Source: Sabellastarte sp. h YS-2021 (taxonomy: Eukaryota; Annelida; Polychaeta; Sabellida; Sabellidae). Taken from it: a DNA stretch of 64,000 nucleotides. Of this stretch, positions 1-11,104 are shown piece after piece. The notes beneath the pieces are model-generated. The model made no database searches, was not told where the DNA came from, and saw only the letters and a list, made by a program, of their open reading frames with translations. The DNA lies in NCBI GenBank assembly GCA_964017235.1, contig OZ024933.1, positions 61,486,255 to 61,550,254 of the forward strand, read 5' to 3'. Position 1 is the stretch's first letter. Each line of letters begins with the position of its first letter. The position numbers and the translations under genes were made by a program.

Positions 1-549
1 AAAAAAATTTCTACCTCCTCAACATCTCTGCTGTGATGCATTTGCAAAAAAATAAAACAAGTTAAATATGAAAATAGCTTTATTTTCTTTAACAGAATAC
101 AAATTATTTCTAAAAAAAATCATGACCCATCTAATAACCCCTTATTACACAAAATTCTTTTCAGTTTTCACTACCACCATCTCTTCATGTCAGAATTCTA
201 CTAAATATTTTTGCTGTTGCAGACATTAGTGGACGTTAACGACTCCATGTTGAGAGTAAATACTGCTCGTACTGCAGATCGTCAACTAGATAACAACAGG
301 AAGTCAAACATATCCATTTGAATACAATTTAGATTTGTAACTACCCACAAATTCAGTGTTGTGTTTACCAGAAGATCAAACGATTTTATAATCACTTTTC
401 CGAAAGTATATTGTTTCGCTGTGTGGACATCGATATTGAATGTAAAAGTATTTTAATATCGGTTGATGTCAGGGACAATATTTTTAAGCGCGAGCCTCAG
501 TCGAGCTGACCCTTCTAGGAATCACTTTTTTTCATCTCTGGACTTTCAT
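1..549. other. AT-rich sequence, no gene seen
   Basis: I see no convincing coding exon, RNA gene or terminal repeat here. The short open frames lack family motifs. Confidence 0.5.
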
Positions 550-665
550 GAACTGTGGCGCAACGTGATGAGTATTTGTCTGCTCACTGAAGTTAAGCGG
601 CAATGGGCTACGTTAGTACTTGGATGGGTGACCGTCCGAGTTCTAGACCAGCTGTGGGATGTGTC
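550..665 (+). pseudogene. 5S rRNA-derived segment (SINE3-type head or 5S pseudogene)
   Basis: The stretch at 587-601 (ctgaagttaagcggc) matches the 5S rRNA internal A-box region. The stretch at 612-634, containing gttagtacttggatggg and then gaccg, matches the 5S intermediate element and C box almost base for base with correct spacing. Similarity continues to about 660, with the 5S 3' end recognisable as ccagctgtgggatg. The first third of a 5S gene is only weakly matched. No T-run terminator follows directly, so this is more likely a 5S-derived SINE (SINE3-like) or a relic than a working 5S gene. A 79-codon open frame across it is an artefact. Confidence 0.75.
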
Positions 666-2203
666 CGAGTTGGAATTTTTGTGTGTCATCAGAATTTTGT
701 AAATTCTAGAGCACTACTCGTGTCTCTGATGGCTTTGCACTCGCGCTAGGGGATCGAAACACGTTTTGGCCTTGTTAACAAAAAAGTCCAAATCTGGGAT
801 CCCCAAAAAAGTTTTGTTTTAGCATATTCCCAACCGCTAACAGAAACTGAAGTTTATCAAAATAAAACACGACAGTTTTGATCAAAAACACATTAAAAAC
901 TACAAAAATATGGAATTAAATTGCACAATACATTTCAATTAAGGGCTTATTTTAAATACCTGCGGTGTAAGTTCATAGTTATACATAAAATGATGATACT
1001 GAACTTTGCACATCGATATCAGCAACCCCTGTCCCAGAACAATATCGCCCGTATTGATAATGTTGTACCCACTATCAGAAAGATAAGGGGATGCATTATG
1101 TAATAGTTATTCATTGAAAATAATGAGAAGTGCATTCACCCCAATTTTGTTTTGTGGTGCCCTATTTCTTCCATTTTATGGAGTACTAGGTACTCCCCAT
1201 AAAATAACAGCGACAAATTAAGATATTTAAACATCACACTGTACCAAACACTGGAAAATAAAAATCCAAATATTTTTATTGTAATCCTCTGATATCAATA
1301 TAATTCATATTGATGATTTGCGCAAAGATATGACAAATGCTAGAAAATATATGTCAGGCAGTGGCCAACTGGGCTTACATAATTGATCCTAAAACCATTT
1401 ATATACTGAATACAAGTAATACATGAGGAACCATGGCACAAGGTTACTGCAGTGTACTCCTAACTCTTAAGGCCTAAAGAGTAGTGTAATGATTTATTTT
1501 GAGAACAAAAATTGAGAAATAAAACCTATTTTCTTTTTAAATATCATTAGTTTACAATTATTCTCACAAAGTACCAAAGTTACTAACTACTAACCCCTCC
1601 CCCCCTATTTAGAACTTACAGATAGCTTGTGCCAAGATCAAGTATCTATCTCCTTGTTCAAAAACACGACACATTAGAATGCGAGATATGAGAGTTTTAC
1701 AAAATCATACTCTTGATACTATTTGGCGAACTTAAAGAGTTCACAATTAAATCATATATTTCCTGCTTTACAGTCTGTTGCATAATAGAAAATACCACCG
1801 ACTGAACCATTTTATCTGCAAATATAAAAAATTGAGCACGAGTGCATGATGCATTCTACATTACTAAGCCTTTCATATTATATATACATACAATGACTAT
1901 AAATTTGTCACTATAACCTATGTTTCTTGTCTGAATGGTTACAACTGATAGTGTTACTGATATTTTATCTAGGTTTGCTGATACCCTGAGGTAAGAAATG
2001 AGAAATTTGCCACACGTGTAAAATTAACTATCCCCTTTAAATGTAATATTTAGGGTTACCCTACGAGAATTTGATTACATATATTATTATCACAATTTAA
2101 AATACAAGGTAGTTTTGGATTTTCTTATTTGTAGTTTCACATTTGTGGACAATAATGCATTTCTTACTCTTTTTATTATTTTCACACCCAGTAAAAATAA
2201 ACC
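666..2203. other. Intergenic AT-rich DNA downstream of ARPC4
   Basis: No coding exon is recognised. A short imperfect inverted repeat surrounds a tactaggtact centre at about 1173-1205. The only feature tied to a gene is the ARPC4 polyadenylation signal near 2172. Confidence 0.5.
2172..2177 (-). promoter_or_regulatory. Polyadenylation signal of ARPC4
   Basis: The plus-strand tttatt is AATAAA on the minus strand, 27 bp beyond the ARPC4 stop codon, so the gene would have a very short 3' UTR. Confidence 0.5.
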
Positions 2204-2710
2204 TCAAAATTGCTTTAGAAATTCCTCTGCTGAAATCCTAGCCCTTGAATTAACTGCCAGTTTCATCTCGCTGATTTCCTTATCGATTTCCTCCATGAAC
2301 TGAATAATGAAATCGACCAGCTTGTGTTTGTACATCTGCTCTGTGTGGAAATTTGTAACCAGGAAACTGATATCATAACCTTCCACTGGCTTCCGTCTCA
2401 GGATCACAAAGTTTTCGGCCCGCATCATCATAAATCCCATAAATTTGTGACAGAGGATTTTCTCAATTTCATCAGCCTGCTTCACTGCAATACTGATCCT
2501 CAGGGAATTAATTGAACCCTCAATCAGTACCTTTTCTTTTTCATTTCTACTTATCACCACTGGGGTGAGGAGTAGTTCTTTACTGCTGCGAAGCTCGACT
2601 TCTGGTTTGTTGTGTCTCTCAATGATCTGGGAGGGGAAGTTTTCCAAGCACAGTGCAGCAGTCAATGTGTGTCGAACAGCAGTTAAATAAGGCTTTAGAG
2701 TGGCTGCCAT
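2204..2710 (-). CDS. ARPC4: Actin-related protein 2/3 complex subunit 4 (ARPC4)
   Basis: ARPC4 is a core scaffold subunit of the seven-protein Arp2/3 complex, which nucleates branched actin filaments in the cytoplasm. The 168-residue product equals the length of vertebrate ARPC4 and is nearly collinear with it. Recognisable blocks include [62 protein letters not shown] and [16 protein letters not shown] chose the ATG at 2710, which gives MAATLKPYL like the vertebrate start, although the frame stays open further upstream. On the minus strand a pyrimidine-rich tract ending in cag lies at 2725-2723, just upstream of the ATG. This indicates a 5' UTR intron whose upstream exon was not located. The entire CDS sits in one exon, whereas vertebrate ARPC4 is split into several. 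No stop or frameshift is present, so it looks functional; a retrocopy is the alternative. Confidence 0.95.
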   Translation of the reverse strand: MAATLKPYLTAVRHTLTAALCLENFPSQIIERHNKPEVELRSSKELLLTPVVISRNEKEKVLIEGSINSLRISIAVKQADEIEKILCHKFMGFMMMRAENFVILRRKPVEGYDISFLVTNFHTEQMYKHKLVDFIIQFMEEIDKEISEMKLAVNSRARISAEEFLKQF

Positions 2711-2722
2711 TGTGCTAAGTGT

Positions 2723-2724
2723 CT
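2723..2724 (-). other. Predicted splice acceptor before ARPC4 start
   Basis: The minus-strand sequence runs ttcctgtatttcag followed by 12 nt and the ARPC4 ATG. This is a good pyrimidine tract plus AG, which suggests a 5' UTR intron. Confidence 0.6.
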
Positions 2725-2725
2725 G

Positions 2726-3533
2726 AAATACAGGAAGGTACCATGATTTGGTTAAATTTATTTTCTCATTATTTGCTAACAACACAAGTATATGTACCAC
2801 TAACTTAATACAGCTGATTTCGTCGTAAAACTAAAATATATTTATAGTTGGGAAGATGGATCAGTGACAATTTGCTGAGGTGATAGCCATAGTAATTTTT
2901 ATAGGGCCTAGTAAAATTATGTACACTTTTGTACAGGTTTGGGAAATGACAATGGCAACAACACTTGCATTTTAAGATTACAAATTACATAATCTGACAT
3001 TAAAAACATTTACACTGAAAATTGGAATTTTCCAGATATTGGTGCATGAACTTTAACATATTGATGAGTCTGTGTTGGGGTGAGTACAGTACTGATGCAA
3101 TTAAAGCAACTCGTTTACAGTACTAAACACAAAGATTAACTGTCTTCAGAGATTTGCATATATCTTATTTGTATAAACAACAAAACTGCACAGACTAAAT
3201 GATAAATGCCAAGATAAGCTTTGTTTCAGTGTATTTTGTTATTTAGTTTATGCAGTTTTATTGCTTACACCATTTTAAGACATGGTTAGCTACCTCAGCT
3301 GTACTTTACTTTCATGTAGAGCTGTGGCATGGCCCCACATAAAACTGGATATTCGTAAAAAAGACTTTCCTGCTAATCCTGGGTGGCATTTGGATATCAA
3401 AAACCTGTTTTTGACGCGACAGAATCAAAAACTGGTTTAAACTGTCAAAAACCTCATGGCCACCAGTTTACAGTACAGAACCTTGACCAGCTGTACATAC
3501 TGGTTTCCTTTGTCCATAAAACTATCTGTTGAG
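2726..3533. other. Putative ARPC4 5' UTR intron or promoter region
   Basis: No coding motif was seen. The ARPC4 first exon should lie here or further right, but I cannot place it. Confidence 0.3.
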
Positions 3534-3701
3534 ATATGACCTATACAGTGTTGAAAGCGATGTGAAAACCTGAATTAATAACACTTATATTTGAACAATT
3601 CTGAAGACTCTGTCCACATATGACCTATACAGTGTTGAAAGCGATGTGAAAACCTCAATAAATAACACTTATTTTTGAATAGTTCTGAAGGCTGTGTTCA
3701 C
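3534..3701 (+). repeat. 83-bp tandem duplication with SINE-like conserved block
   Basis: Two adjacent copies start at 3535 and 3618. Each begins atatgacctatacagtgttg and continues to a gcgatgtgaaaacc block. A third, diverged copy of the same block occurs far away at 31787-31815. The block (cat/gtcatat ... aacgtcgctttcaac on the other strand) resembles the conserved body of invertebrate tRNA-derived SINEs, but no tRNA head was found here. Confidence 0.6.
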
Positions 3702-4192
3702 AAAGATAAATGGAGTGTGTCCAACGAACAAAAACAGCCTTTTCAAATCTAAGTGGTTTAAAACTCAAAATCACACAAACTAAATAAACACACTGAAATA
3801 AAGCTTACCATCACACTAGTTTAGTTTGTGAGATTATGTGGTTTCACTTTACACCATATAGATATGAAAAGTTAAGAAGACTAATTATCTTCGGCGACAA
3901 TAAAGCCACGTTATTGTGATAATGTAGTGCTTTATTTCCACACAAAAGGAATCGAAATGTGCAAGTCATGAATTTTTCGATATTACTTCTAAATTGTTAA
4001 TCTGTGTGTTTAAGTAAATAAATATATTAAAATAGTATGTACACTTATAAATAGTGTCAGGAAACCCCATGGAATTCTGTGAGCTCATATTTACTTGGGC
4101 AGGTGGACTTGCAGGTGCACAAACTTTGACAAATAGGAAGAAATACTATGACAGAAACATGGTAGGAGACAATATTATTCATTTATCTAGTT
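3702..4192. other. Unassigned intergenic sequence
   Basis: AT-rich, with no gene or repeat structure that I can support. Confidence 0.4.
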
Positions 4193-4233
4193 AAGCGTCC
4201 CGCAAGGGACGCTTGTTTGTGTATGGGAGAGCT

Positions 4234-4280
4234 TCAGGCTCCGCCGGCTCCGCCGGCTCCGGCGGCTCCGCCGGCTCCGC
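4234..4280 (+). repeat. GC-rich microrepeat (ggctccgcc)n
   Basis: About five imperfect copies of a 9-mer ggctccgcc directly follow the left hairpin of the HT-I element. The other HT-I-like hairpin at 60623 is also next to a GC trinucleotide run. Confidence 0.7.
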
Positions 4281-4608
4281 ATTTTGTTTTCCTTATAACT
4301 CTGTAACCGTTAGGCGGATTCTTTTCAAATTTGGCAGGTTTAGGCAGTAGCCTTGGGGAATTTTTTTGAATATACTGCAGTGACATTTCAACCAATCAGA
4401 GAGGTCACATGACCAAAAATGTCTTTTTTCGATGGGGAAGCTTGTCCGGATGATAACTTGAAAGGAATTTTATCAATTCACCTGAAACTTGGCAAATACA
4501 TTCATTCTATTAAAATCTGGAAATCATTAGATTTTGGCATTGATTGGTCAAGAAATGGCCGAGTAATTAATGATTAATTAATCATTACGAATTTTCCAAA
4601 TAAGGAAA

Positions 4609-5440
4609 ACACAAAAATGCTTATATCTCGAAAACCGTGCTAGATAGAGCGATTTCGACGAAATTTTTGACCCACAGGGTATCTCTGCAGAGTAGTTTTC
4701 CCAATTTTCAAAAAATTTTTCTCTCGCCCAAAATGGCGGCCATTTTGAATTTTCGAAATTTTCGCAAAAATTGCAAAACACAAAAATGCTTATATCTCGA
4801 AAACCGTGCTAGATAGAGCGATTTCGACGAAATTTTTGACCCGCAGGGTATCTCTGCAGAGTAGTTATCCCAATTTTGAAAAAATTTTTGTCTCGCCAAA
4901 AATGGCGGCCATTTTGAATTTTCGAAATTTTTGCAAAAATTGCAAAACACAAAAATGCTTGTATCTCGAAAACCGTGCTAGATAGAGCGATTTCGACGAA
5001 ATTTTTGACCCGCAGGGTATCTCTGCAGAGTAGTTATCCCAATTTTGAAAAAAAATTTGTCTCGCCAAAAATGGCGGCCATTTTGAATTTTCGAATTTTT
5101 CGCAAAAATTGCAAAACATAAAAATGCTTATATCTCGAAAACCCTGCTAGATAGAGCGATTTCGACGAAATTTTTGACCCACAGGGTATATCTGCAGAGT
5201 AGCCATGCCAATTTTCCAAAAAAATTTGTCTCGCCAAAAATGGCGGCCATTTTGAATTTTCGAATTTTTCGCAAAAATTGCAAAACATAAAAATGCTTAT
5301 ATCTCGAAAACCCTGCTAGATAGAGCGATTTCGACGAAATTTTTGACCTGCAGGGTATCTCTGCAGAGTAGCCATGCCAATTTTCAAACAAAAAATTTCT
5401 CGCAAAAAATGGCGGCCATTTTGAATTTTCGAATTTTCAG
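4609..5440 (+). repeat. Tandem array T2, five 169-bp units
   Basis: Unit starts at 4609, 4778, 4947, 5116 and 5285, spaced exactly 169 bp. Each unit carries a tatatctcgaaaacc block, a gatttcgacgaaatttttga block and an aaaatggcggccattttgaa block. Repeated short open frames on the minus strand are by-products of the repeat. Confidence 0.95.
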
Positions 5441-7690
5441 ACCCATAGCTAATTACTCACCTACTCAAAATGAGTAAATGCGAATTATCTCTAAAAGTAT
5501 TGCAGATAGCCAATTTTTCTCAAATAAATCATTCACCTACTTTTGGGAGAGCTTTCACTTGGTGAAGTTTCAGACCCATAGCTAATTACTCACCTACTCA
5601 AAATGAGTAAATGCGAATTATCTCTAAAAGTATTGCAGATAGCCAATTTTTCTCAAATAACTCATTCACCTACTTTTGGGAGAGCTTTCACTTGGTGAAG
5701 TTTCAGACCCATAGCTAATTACTCACCTACTGAAAATGAGTAAATGCGAATTATCTCTAAAAGTATTGCAGATAGCCAATTTTTGTCAAATTAATCATTC
5801 ACCTACTTTTGGGAGAGCTTTCACTTGGTGAAGTTTCAGACCCATAGCTAATTACTCACCTACTCAAAATGAGTAAATGAGAATTATCTCTAAAAGTATT
5901 GCAGATAGCCAATTTTTCTCAAATAACTCATTCACCTACTTTTGGGAGAGCTTTCACTCTGTGAAGTTTCAGACCCATAGCTAATTACTCACCTACTCAA
6001 AATGAGTAAATGCGAATTATCTCTAAAAGTATTGCAGATAGCCAATTTTTCTCAAATAACTCATTCACCTACTTTTGGCAGAGCTTTCACTTGGTGAAGT
6101 TTCAGACCCATAGCTAATTACTCACCTACTGAAAATGAGTAAATGCGAATTATCTCTAAAAGTATTGCAGATAGCCAATTTTTCTCAAATAACTCATTCA
6201 CCTACTTTTGGGAGAGCTTTCACTTGGTGAAGTTTCAGACCCATAGCTAATTACTCACCTACTCAAAATGAGTAAATGCGAATTATCTCTAAAAGTATTG
6301 CAGATAGCCAATTTTTCTCAAATAACTCATTCACCTACTTTTGGCAGAGCTTTCACTTGGTGAAGTTTCAGACCCATAGCTAATTACTCACCTACTCAAA
6401 ATGAGTAAATCCCAAATATCTCTAAAAGTATTGCAGATAGCCAATTTTTCTCAAATAACTCATTCACCTACTTTTGGGAGAGCTTTCACTTGGTGAAGTT
6501 TCAGACCCATAGCTAATTACTCACCTACTCAAAATGAGTAAATGCGAATTATCTCTAAAAGTATTGCAGATAGCCAATTTTTGTCAAATTAATCATTCAC
6601 CTACTTTTGGGAGAGCTTTCACTTGGTGAAGTTTCAGACCCATAGCTAATTACTCACCTACTCAAAATGAGTAAATGCGAATTATCTCTAAAAGTATTGC
6701 AGATAGCCAATTTTTCTCAAATAACTCATTCACCTACTTTTGGGAGAGCTTTCACTCTGTGAAGTTTCAGACCCATAGCTAATTACTCACCTACTCAAAA
6801 TGAGTAAATGCGAATTATCTCTAAAAGTATTGCAGATAGCCAATTTTTCTCAAATTAATCATTCACCTACTTTTGGGAGAGCTTTCACTTGGTGAAGTTT
6901 CAGACCCATAGCTAATTACTCACCTACTCAAAATGAGTAAATGCGAATTATCTCTAAAAGTATTGCAGATAGCCAATTTTTCTCAAATAACTCATTCACC
7001 TACTTTTGGGAGAGCTTTCACTTGGTGAAGTTTCAGACCCATAGCTAATTACTCACCTACTCAAAATGAGTAAATGCGAATTATCTCTAAAAGTATTGCA
7101 GATAGCCAATTTTTCTCAAATAACTCATTCACCTACTTTTGGCAGAGCTTTCACTTTGTGAAGTTTCAGACCCATAGCTAATTATTCACCTACTCAAAAT
7201 GAGTAAATGCGAATTATCTCTAAAAGTATTGCAGATAGCCAATTTTTCTCAAATAACTCATTCACCTACTTTTGGGAGAGCTTTCACTATGTGAAGTTTC
7301 AGACCCATAGCTATTTATTCACCTACTCAAAATGAGTAAATGCTAATTATCTGTAAAAGTATTGCGGATACCCAATTTTTATCAAATACTCATTCATCTA
7401 CTTGTGGGAGAGCTTTCACATGGTGAAGTTTCAGACCCATAGCTAATTACTCACCTACTCAAAATGAGTAAATGCGAATTATCTCTAAAAGTATTGCAGA
7501 TAGCCAATTTTTCTCAAATAACTCATTCACCTACTTTTGGGAGAGCTTTCACTTGGTGAAGTTTCAGACCCATAGATAATTATTCACCTACTCAAAATGA
7601 GTAAATGTGAATTATCTCTTAATAGTATTGCAGATAGCCAATTTTTCTCAAATAACTCATTCACCTACTTTTGGAAGAGCTTTCACACAC
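5439..7690 (+). repeat. Tandem array T1, about seventeen 133-bp units
   Basis: Units begin agacccatagctaattactc at 5439, 5572, 5705, 5838, 5971 and onward at 133-bp spacing, with very high identity in the first dozen units and more divergence after about 7180. Each unit contains the imperfect palindrome ctactcaaaatgagtaa. No coding potential was seen. It is a satellite module inside the HT-I element. Confidence 0.95.
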
Positions 7691-7779
7691 GAAAATGAAA
7701 AATTGTGAATATCTCGGAAAAGCTATTTCTTCTGCTTTAATGCTCGGCGGGAGATACACACCGCGGCAGTGGTCTTGAC

Positions 7780-8035
7780 AAAAATTTTTGTCTCCCCAAA
7801 AATGGTGGCCATTTTGAATTTTCAAAGTTTTTGCAAAACACAAAAATGCTTATATCTCGAAAACCGTGCTATATGGAGCGAACTCAACAAAAATTTGGAC
7901 CTGCTGGGTATCTCCAATTTTCAAAATATTTTTGTCTCGCCAAATATAGTGGACATTTTAAATTTTTTTATTTTTTGCAAAACACAAAAATGCTTATATC
8001 TTGAAAACCGTGCTAGATAGAGCAGACTGCGCTGA
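7780..8035 (+). repeat. Diverged T2 units at right of HT-I
   Basis: Two degraded copies of the 169-bp T2 unit recur here, with tgcttatatctcgaaaaccg at 7848 and again near 7990. T2 therefore flanks T1 on both sides. Confidence 0.75.
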
Positions 8036-8324
8036 CTTTGGTTGCCACAACAGTATAAGGCTAGAAACGAAGCATTTTCTTAATACTTTAGCACTCACCT
8101 TTATATCCTTTTCGGGACGCTTTGTTTTTGCTATGCAAAAACATTATCTTTTTTTTTTGCGAGCGATCCTCTAGTTTTATTTGCTGTTAGTCCCCGACAT
8201 ATTTTAAACTTAGTGGTAGTGGACCAATTCACGCCTGGGTACCAATTTTGGCCCACCCCCAATTTTCCTGAAGATTTATAATTTTTCACAGAGAAGATGT
8301 TTAGCAGCACATCATAGATAATCA

Positions 8325-9412
8325 TAGACCGAGTTTCTGTCCCGTCGCCAATTGCTATTGATATACTGATGGACGCAATGGCGAGGGACAGAGCTCACAT
8401 GTACTTGTTTTCTGTGTAAATTTTGAACGGCATATTTGTACACATATTACACCTGTGTTGCGAACTCGGGACACTTTTTGAACAAATAGTGTAAATACAC
8501 AATAAAGAATAATAGAATATCTGCTTATCCTTATCATATGAGAAGACCAGTGAGAGTCTAGCACTCACAGAAAATTACCCTGTATAAAATGCCTCCCTGT
8601 CTACTAAACAACAACCAATATGTATTCCTGGGATTTTCATTCTATTTTTAACTCAGGACACTTTTAAAAGATATGCCATTTCCGTAAATCAAAGGTAAAC
8701 GTGATTTTTGTTATATCCTGTGTTTATTGATGTTTTTTTACAGATACTATTTTGTATAAAATAAAGCATCACACAATTTAACTAGGATATATGCTGTGCC
8801 TAAGGGACACTGAGTTCAGCAATATCGCTGAAAATCTGCACTGGATGACATCTTAAAAGTGTCACTCTATCATCTTAGGAATAATGTGGTAAAAATTATT
8901 AAAAAAATATATTATTTTGGTGGGTTATGACAAATACACTTGTGTATTATTGATATGGATGGTGCCACTATTTTTATGAAGTTTTTATCATTTTTGTGTT
9001 TGGGTGTCCTGAGTTAAAACCGTCCCGAGTTAACAACATAGGTGTACCACAAGTATAAAGTCTGGTTTGATTTCTTTAAGGTATGTATATGTGCCGTTCA
9101 CTTATATTTATGCCAATCAAACTGGCACGTATATATTTCCACCAATTTTCAAAATGTAAACAAACCTTCAACATTACACAGTTATCTACAAAAGAAATTC
9201 CTGGCTTCTAAAACAGTTTAATTTTATAACATAAGTATTGTAAATTGGATACAGCTATAATAGACGTAACAAGGAGTTTTGAAAGTGAATACAATAATTC
9301 CCCACAGTTCGAGATTTACACAGAAAACAGGTACATGTGAACTCTGTCCGTCGCCATTGCGTACCCTCAGAAATATCAACAACAATGGGCGACGGGACAG
9401 AAACTTGGTCTA
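8325..9412. mobile_element. MULE-like non-autonomous DNA transposon, copy 1
   Basis: It begins tagaccgagtttctgtcccg and ends with the inverse (acagaaacttggtcta), with TIRs of roughly 100 bp that include gcaatggcgagggacagag. The 9-bp direct repeat agataatca at 8316-8324 and 9413-9421 is a target-site duplication, and the uninterrupted target is visible in the intact MITE at 10053-10275. Long TIRs plus a 9-bp duplication are typical of Mutator-like elements. No transposase is encoded. Confidence 0.8.
8450..9044. mobile_element. TA-target MITE nested in MULE-like copy 1
   Basis: TIRs cacctgtgttgcgaactcgg at the left and the inverse ending gttaacaacataggtg at the right are flanked by TA at 8448-8449 and 9045-9046. 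The second MULE-like copy (9543-10037) shows the empty site, cacatattaccacaag. A second internal inverted pair (taactcaggacac near 8650, gtgtcctgagtta near 9004) lies inside. The TA duplication suggests a Tc1/mariner-type non-autonomous element. Confidence 0.75.
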
Positions 9413-9542
9413 AGATAATCATCACATCGATCATATACATTTGTAATATATTGTTTAACTGTGATTGTTTCAGATAAATTCAAGGGTGGGTGTGAATTGG
9501 TCCACCACCACTAAATTTAAAGAGATGTTTTATTTGAAAACA

Positions 9543-10037
9543 TAGACCAAGTTTCTGTCCTGTCGCGTATTGCTGTTGATATTTCTGATGGTACGCAATG
9601 GCGAGGGACAGAGTTCACATGTACCTGTTTTCTGTGTAAATTGTGAACGGCATATTTGTACACATATTACCACAAGAATAAAGTGTTATTTGGTTTCTTT
9701 AAGGTATGTACATGTGCCATTCACTTTTATTTCATGCCAATCAAACTGGCATGTATATATTTCAACCTATTTTCAAAATGTAAACAAACCTTCAACATTA
9801 CATAGTTCTCTACAAAACAAATTCCTGGCTTCTAAAAGCAGTTTAATTTAACAACATATGTATTGGAAACTGGATACAGCTATAATAGACATAAAAATAA
9901 CTTTTTAAAGTGAATGCAATAATTCCCCACAGTTCAAGGTTTACACAGAAAACAAGTACATGTGCGCTCTGTCCCTCGCCATTGTGTCCATCAGTATATC
10001 AATAGCAATATTGGCGACGGGACAGAAACTCGGTCTA
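9543..10037. mobile_element. MULE-like non-autonomous DNA transposon, copy 2
   Basis: It carries the same termini as copy 1 (tagacc ... ggtcta), long TIRs and a shared interior. A perfect 9-bp target duplication ttgaaaaca lies at 9534-9542 and 10038-10046. It lacks the nested TA element, so it shows the pre-insertion state of copy 1. Confidence 0.82.
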
Positions 10038-10052
10038 TTGAAAACAATATGT

Positions 10053-10275
10053 GTAGTGGTGGTGGACCAATTCACGCCCGGGTACCAATTCAGGCCCACC
10101 CTCAATTTTCTTGAAGATTTATAATTTTTCATAGAGAATATGTTAACCACATCATAGATAATCATCAAATGGATCATTTACATTTGTAATTTATTGTTTA
10201 ACTGTGACTGTTTTGGATAAATTTAGGGGTGGGCGTGAATTGGTACCCGGGCGTGAACTGGTCCACCACCACTAC
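10053..10275. mobile_element. MITE copy 2, 223 bp, about 50-bp TIRs
   Basis: The left 50 bp (gtagtggtggtggacc, then ttcacgcccgggtacc) is matched in reverse by the last 50 bp with about two mismatches. The interior is AT-rich and non-coding. It serves as the uninterrupted reference for MITE copy 1. Confidence 0.85.
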
Positions 10276-11008
10276 TGAATGGTATTTTTAGGAAACTCCA
10301 CGGACTTCTATGAATTAAATATTCCAAGGAACGTGGAAGTAAGAGCCACTTCACCGCCACGTGAAACGTGGTTGTAGTCCGTCCGAATTATCTTCGTGTC
10401 CACCAGTGTATGGGGATAATTGACTGATGTTCGGAACATTTCAGTGAAATGGGACTTGACGTAAAAAAATCTTTTATGCAACTGATTATTCAGTTTATCA
10501 AAATACATACTACAGGAGTGCTGGTAATATATGACTTTACAGAAGCAGAATTATACTGTCCACTGCAGATATATTTGCATTTCACAAAAGTCTCTTGAGT
10601 AACCACTTCCTGGTCCGACTGACTGCAACCGGTATTTAGGTAATAAAATACTGATGGCAAAAGTTTCGTTTGCGTAAACTCCCGCAAATTTGCATATTCC
10701 CCCGAAAATAGAGCGTGTAAATTTTCATAATAATCTTGGTGTAACCACCCATTGGCTGTTGTAACATAATTTAATATGTTAAAATGACCGCTTGATTATT
10801 TAATATTGTCTATCAAAATGTATAGAAACGATGATGGATTTAGCTAATATTTTGCACATCTTCAAATTCCTGGTTCCAGAAAGTGTTTATGGCATATTTT
10901 TCTGCTTCAGCTGTTTGTTGCAACGTTTCAAAATTCAGAAACTTCCACATATGTTTTAAAGAAATGTTACTGCTTTAACATTTTATCCCAAGATGGGTCA
11001 GATTTTTT
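10276..11008. other. Unassigned non-coding sequence
   Basis: Short open frames lack recognisable motifs and no repeat ends were found. Confidence 0.4.
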
Positions 11009-11104
11009 TATCTCCTGCCGGACTTTAGCCGGCAGGGAGATTATGAAATGATGCATGCATGCACGCCCTTGAAATTTGTTTTGGTTTTATGGACTTAGGC
11101 CTAG

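Larger units (their letters stand above)
4193..8122 (+). mobile_element. Hairpin-ended non-autonomous element, family HT-I
   Basis: The left end is a 22-bp hairpin at 4193-4214 (9-bp arms aagcgtccc / gggacgctt, loop gcaa). The right end at 8113-8122 repeats the outer arm in inverted form (cgggacgctt), giving a terminal inverted repeat. Between them lie a GC-rich microrepeat (ggctccgcc units, 4234-4280), a 169-bp tandem array, a 133-bp tandem array and a further short piece of the first array. No transposase or helicase frame is present, so the element is non-autonomous. The layout resembles pearl/HINE (Helentron-derived) elements of molluscs, which carry central tandem repeats and a terminal hairpin. 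That assignment is inference. Confidence 0.6.
8211..9513. mobile_element. MITE copy 1 with long TIRs, split by a nested insertion
   Basis: The left terminus (8211 onward, tagtggtagtggaccaattc) and right terminus (ending 9513, gtccaccaccacta) match the TIRs of the intact MITE at 10053-10275. The internal sequence matches that copy up to 8324 and resumes at 9413. The MITE was therefore about 220 bp before a MULE-like element entered it. Confidence 0.75.

Noticed and set aside
463-702. 79-codon plus-strand frame
   Set aside because: It runs across the 5S rRNA-derived segment; similarity is to RNA, not protein.
1173-1205. Short inverted repeat around tactaggtact as an RNA hairpin gene
   Set aside because: Stem is short and bulged, with no further evidence.
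4578-5391. Series of overlapping 67-87-codon minus-strand frames beginning MFCNFC
   Set aside because: They are successive 169-bp tandem units; frame openness repeats with the unit and shows no protein-like conservation.
5439-7690. Regular direct repeats that could suggest a CRISPR array
   Set aside because: Units are contiguous 133-bp repeats without unique spacers, in a eukaryotic genome.
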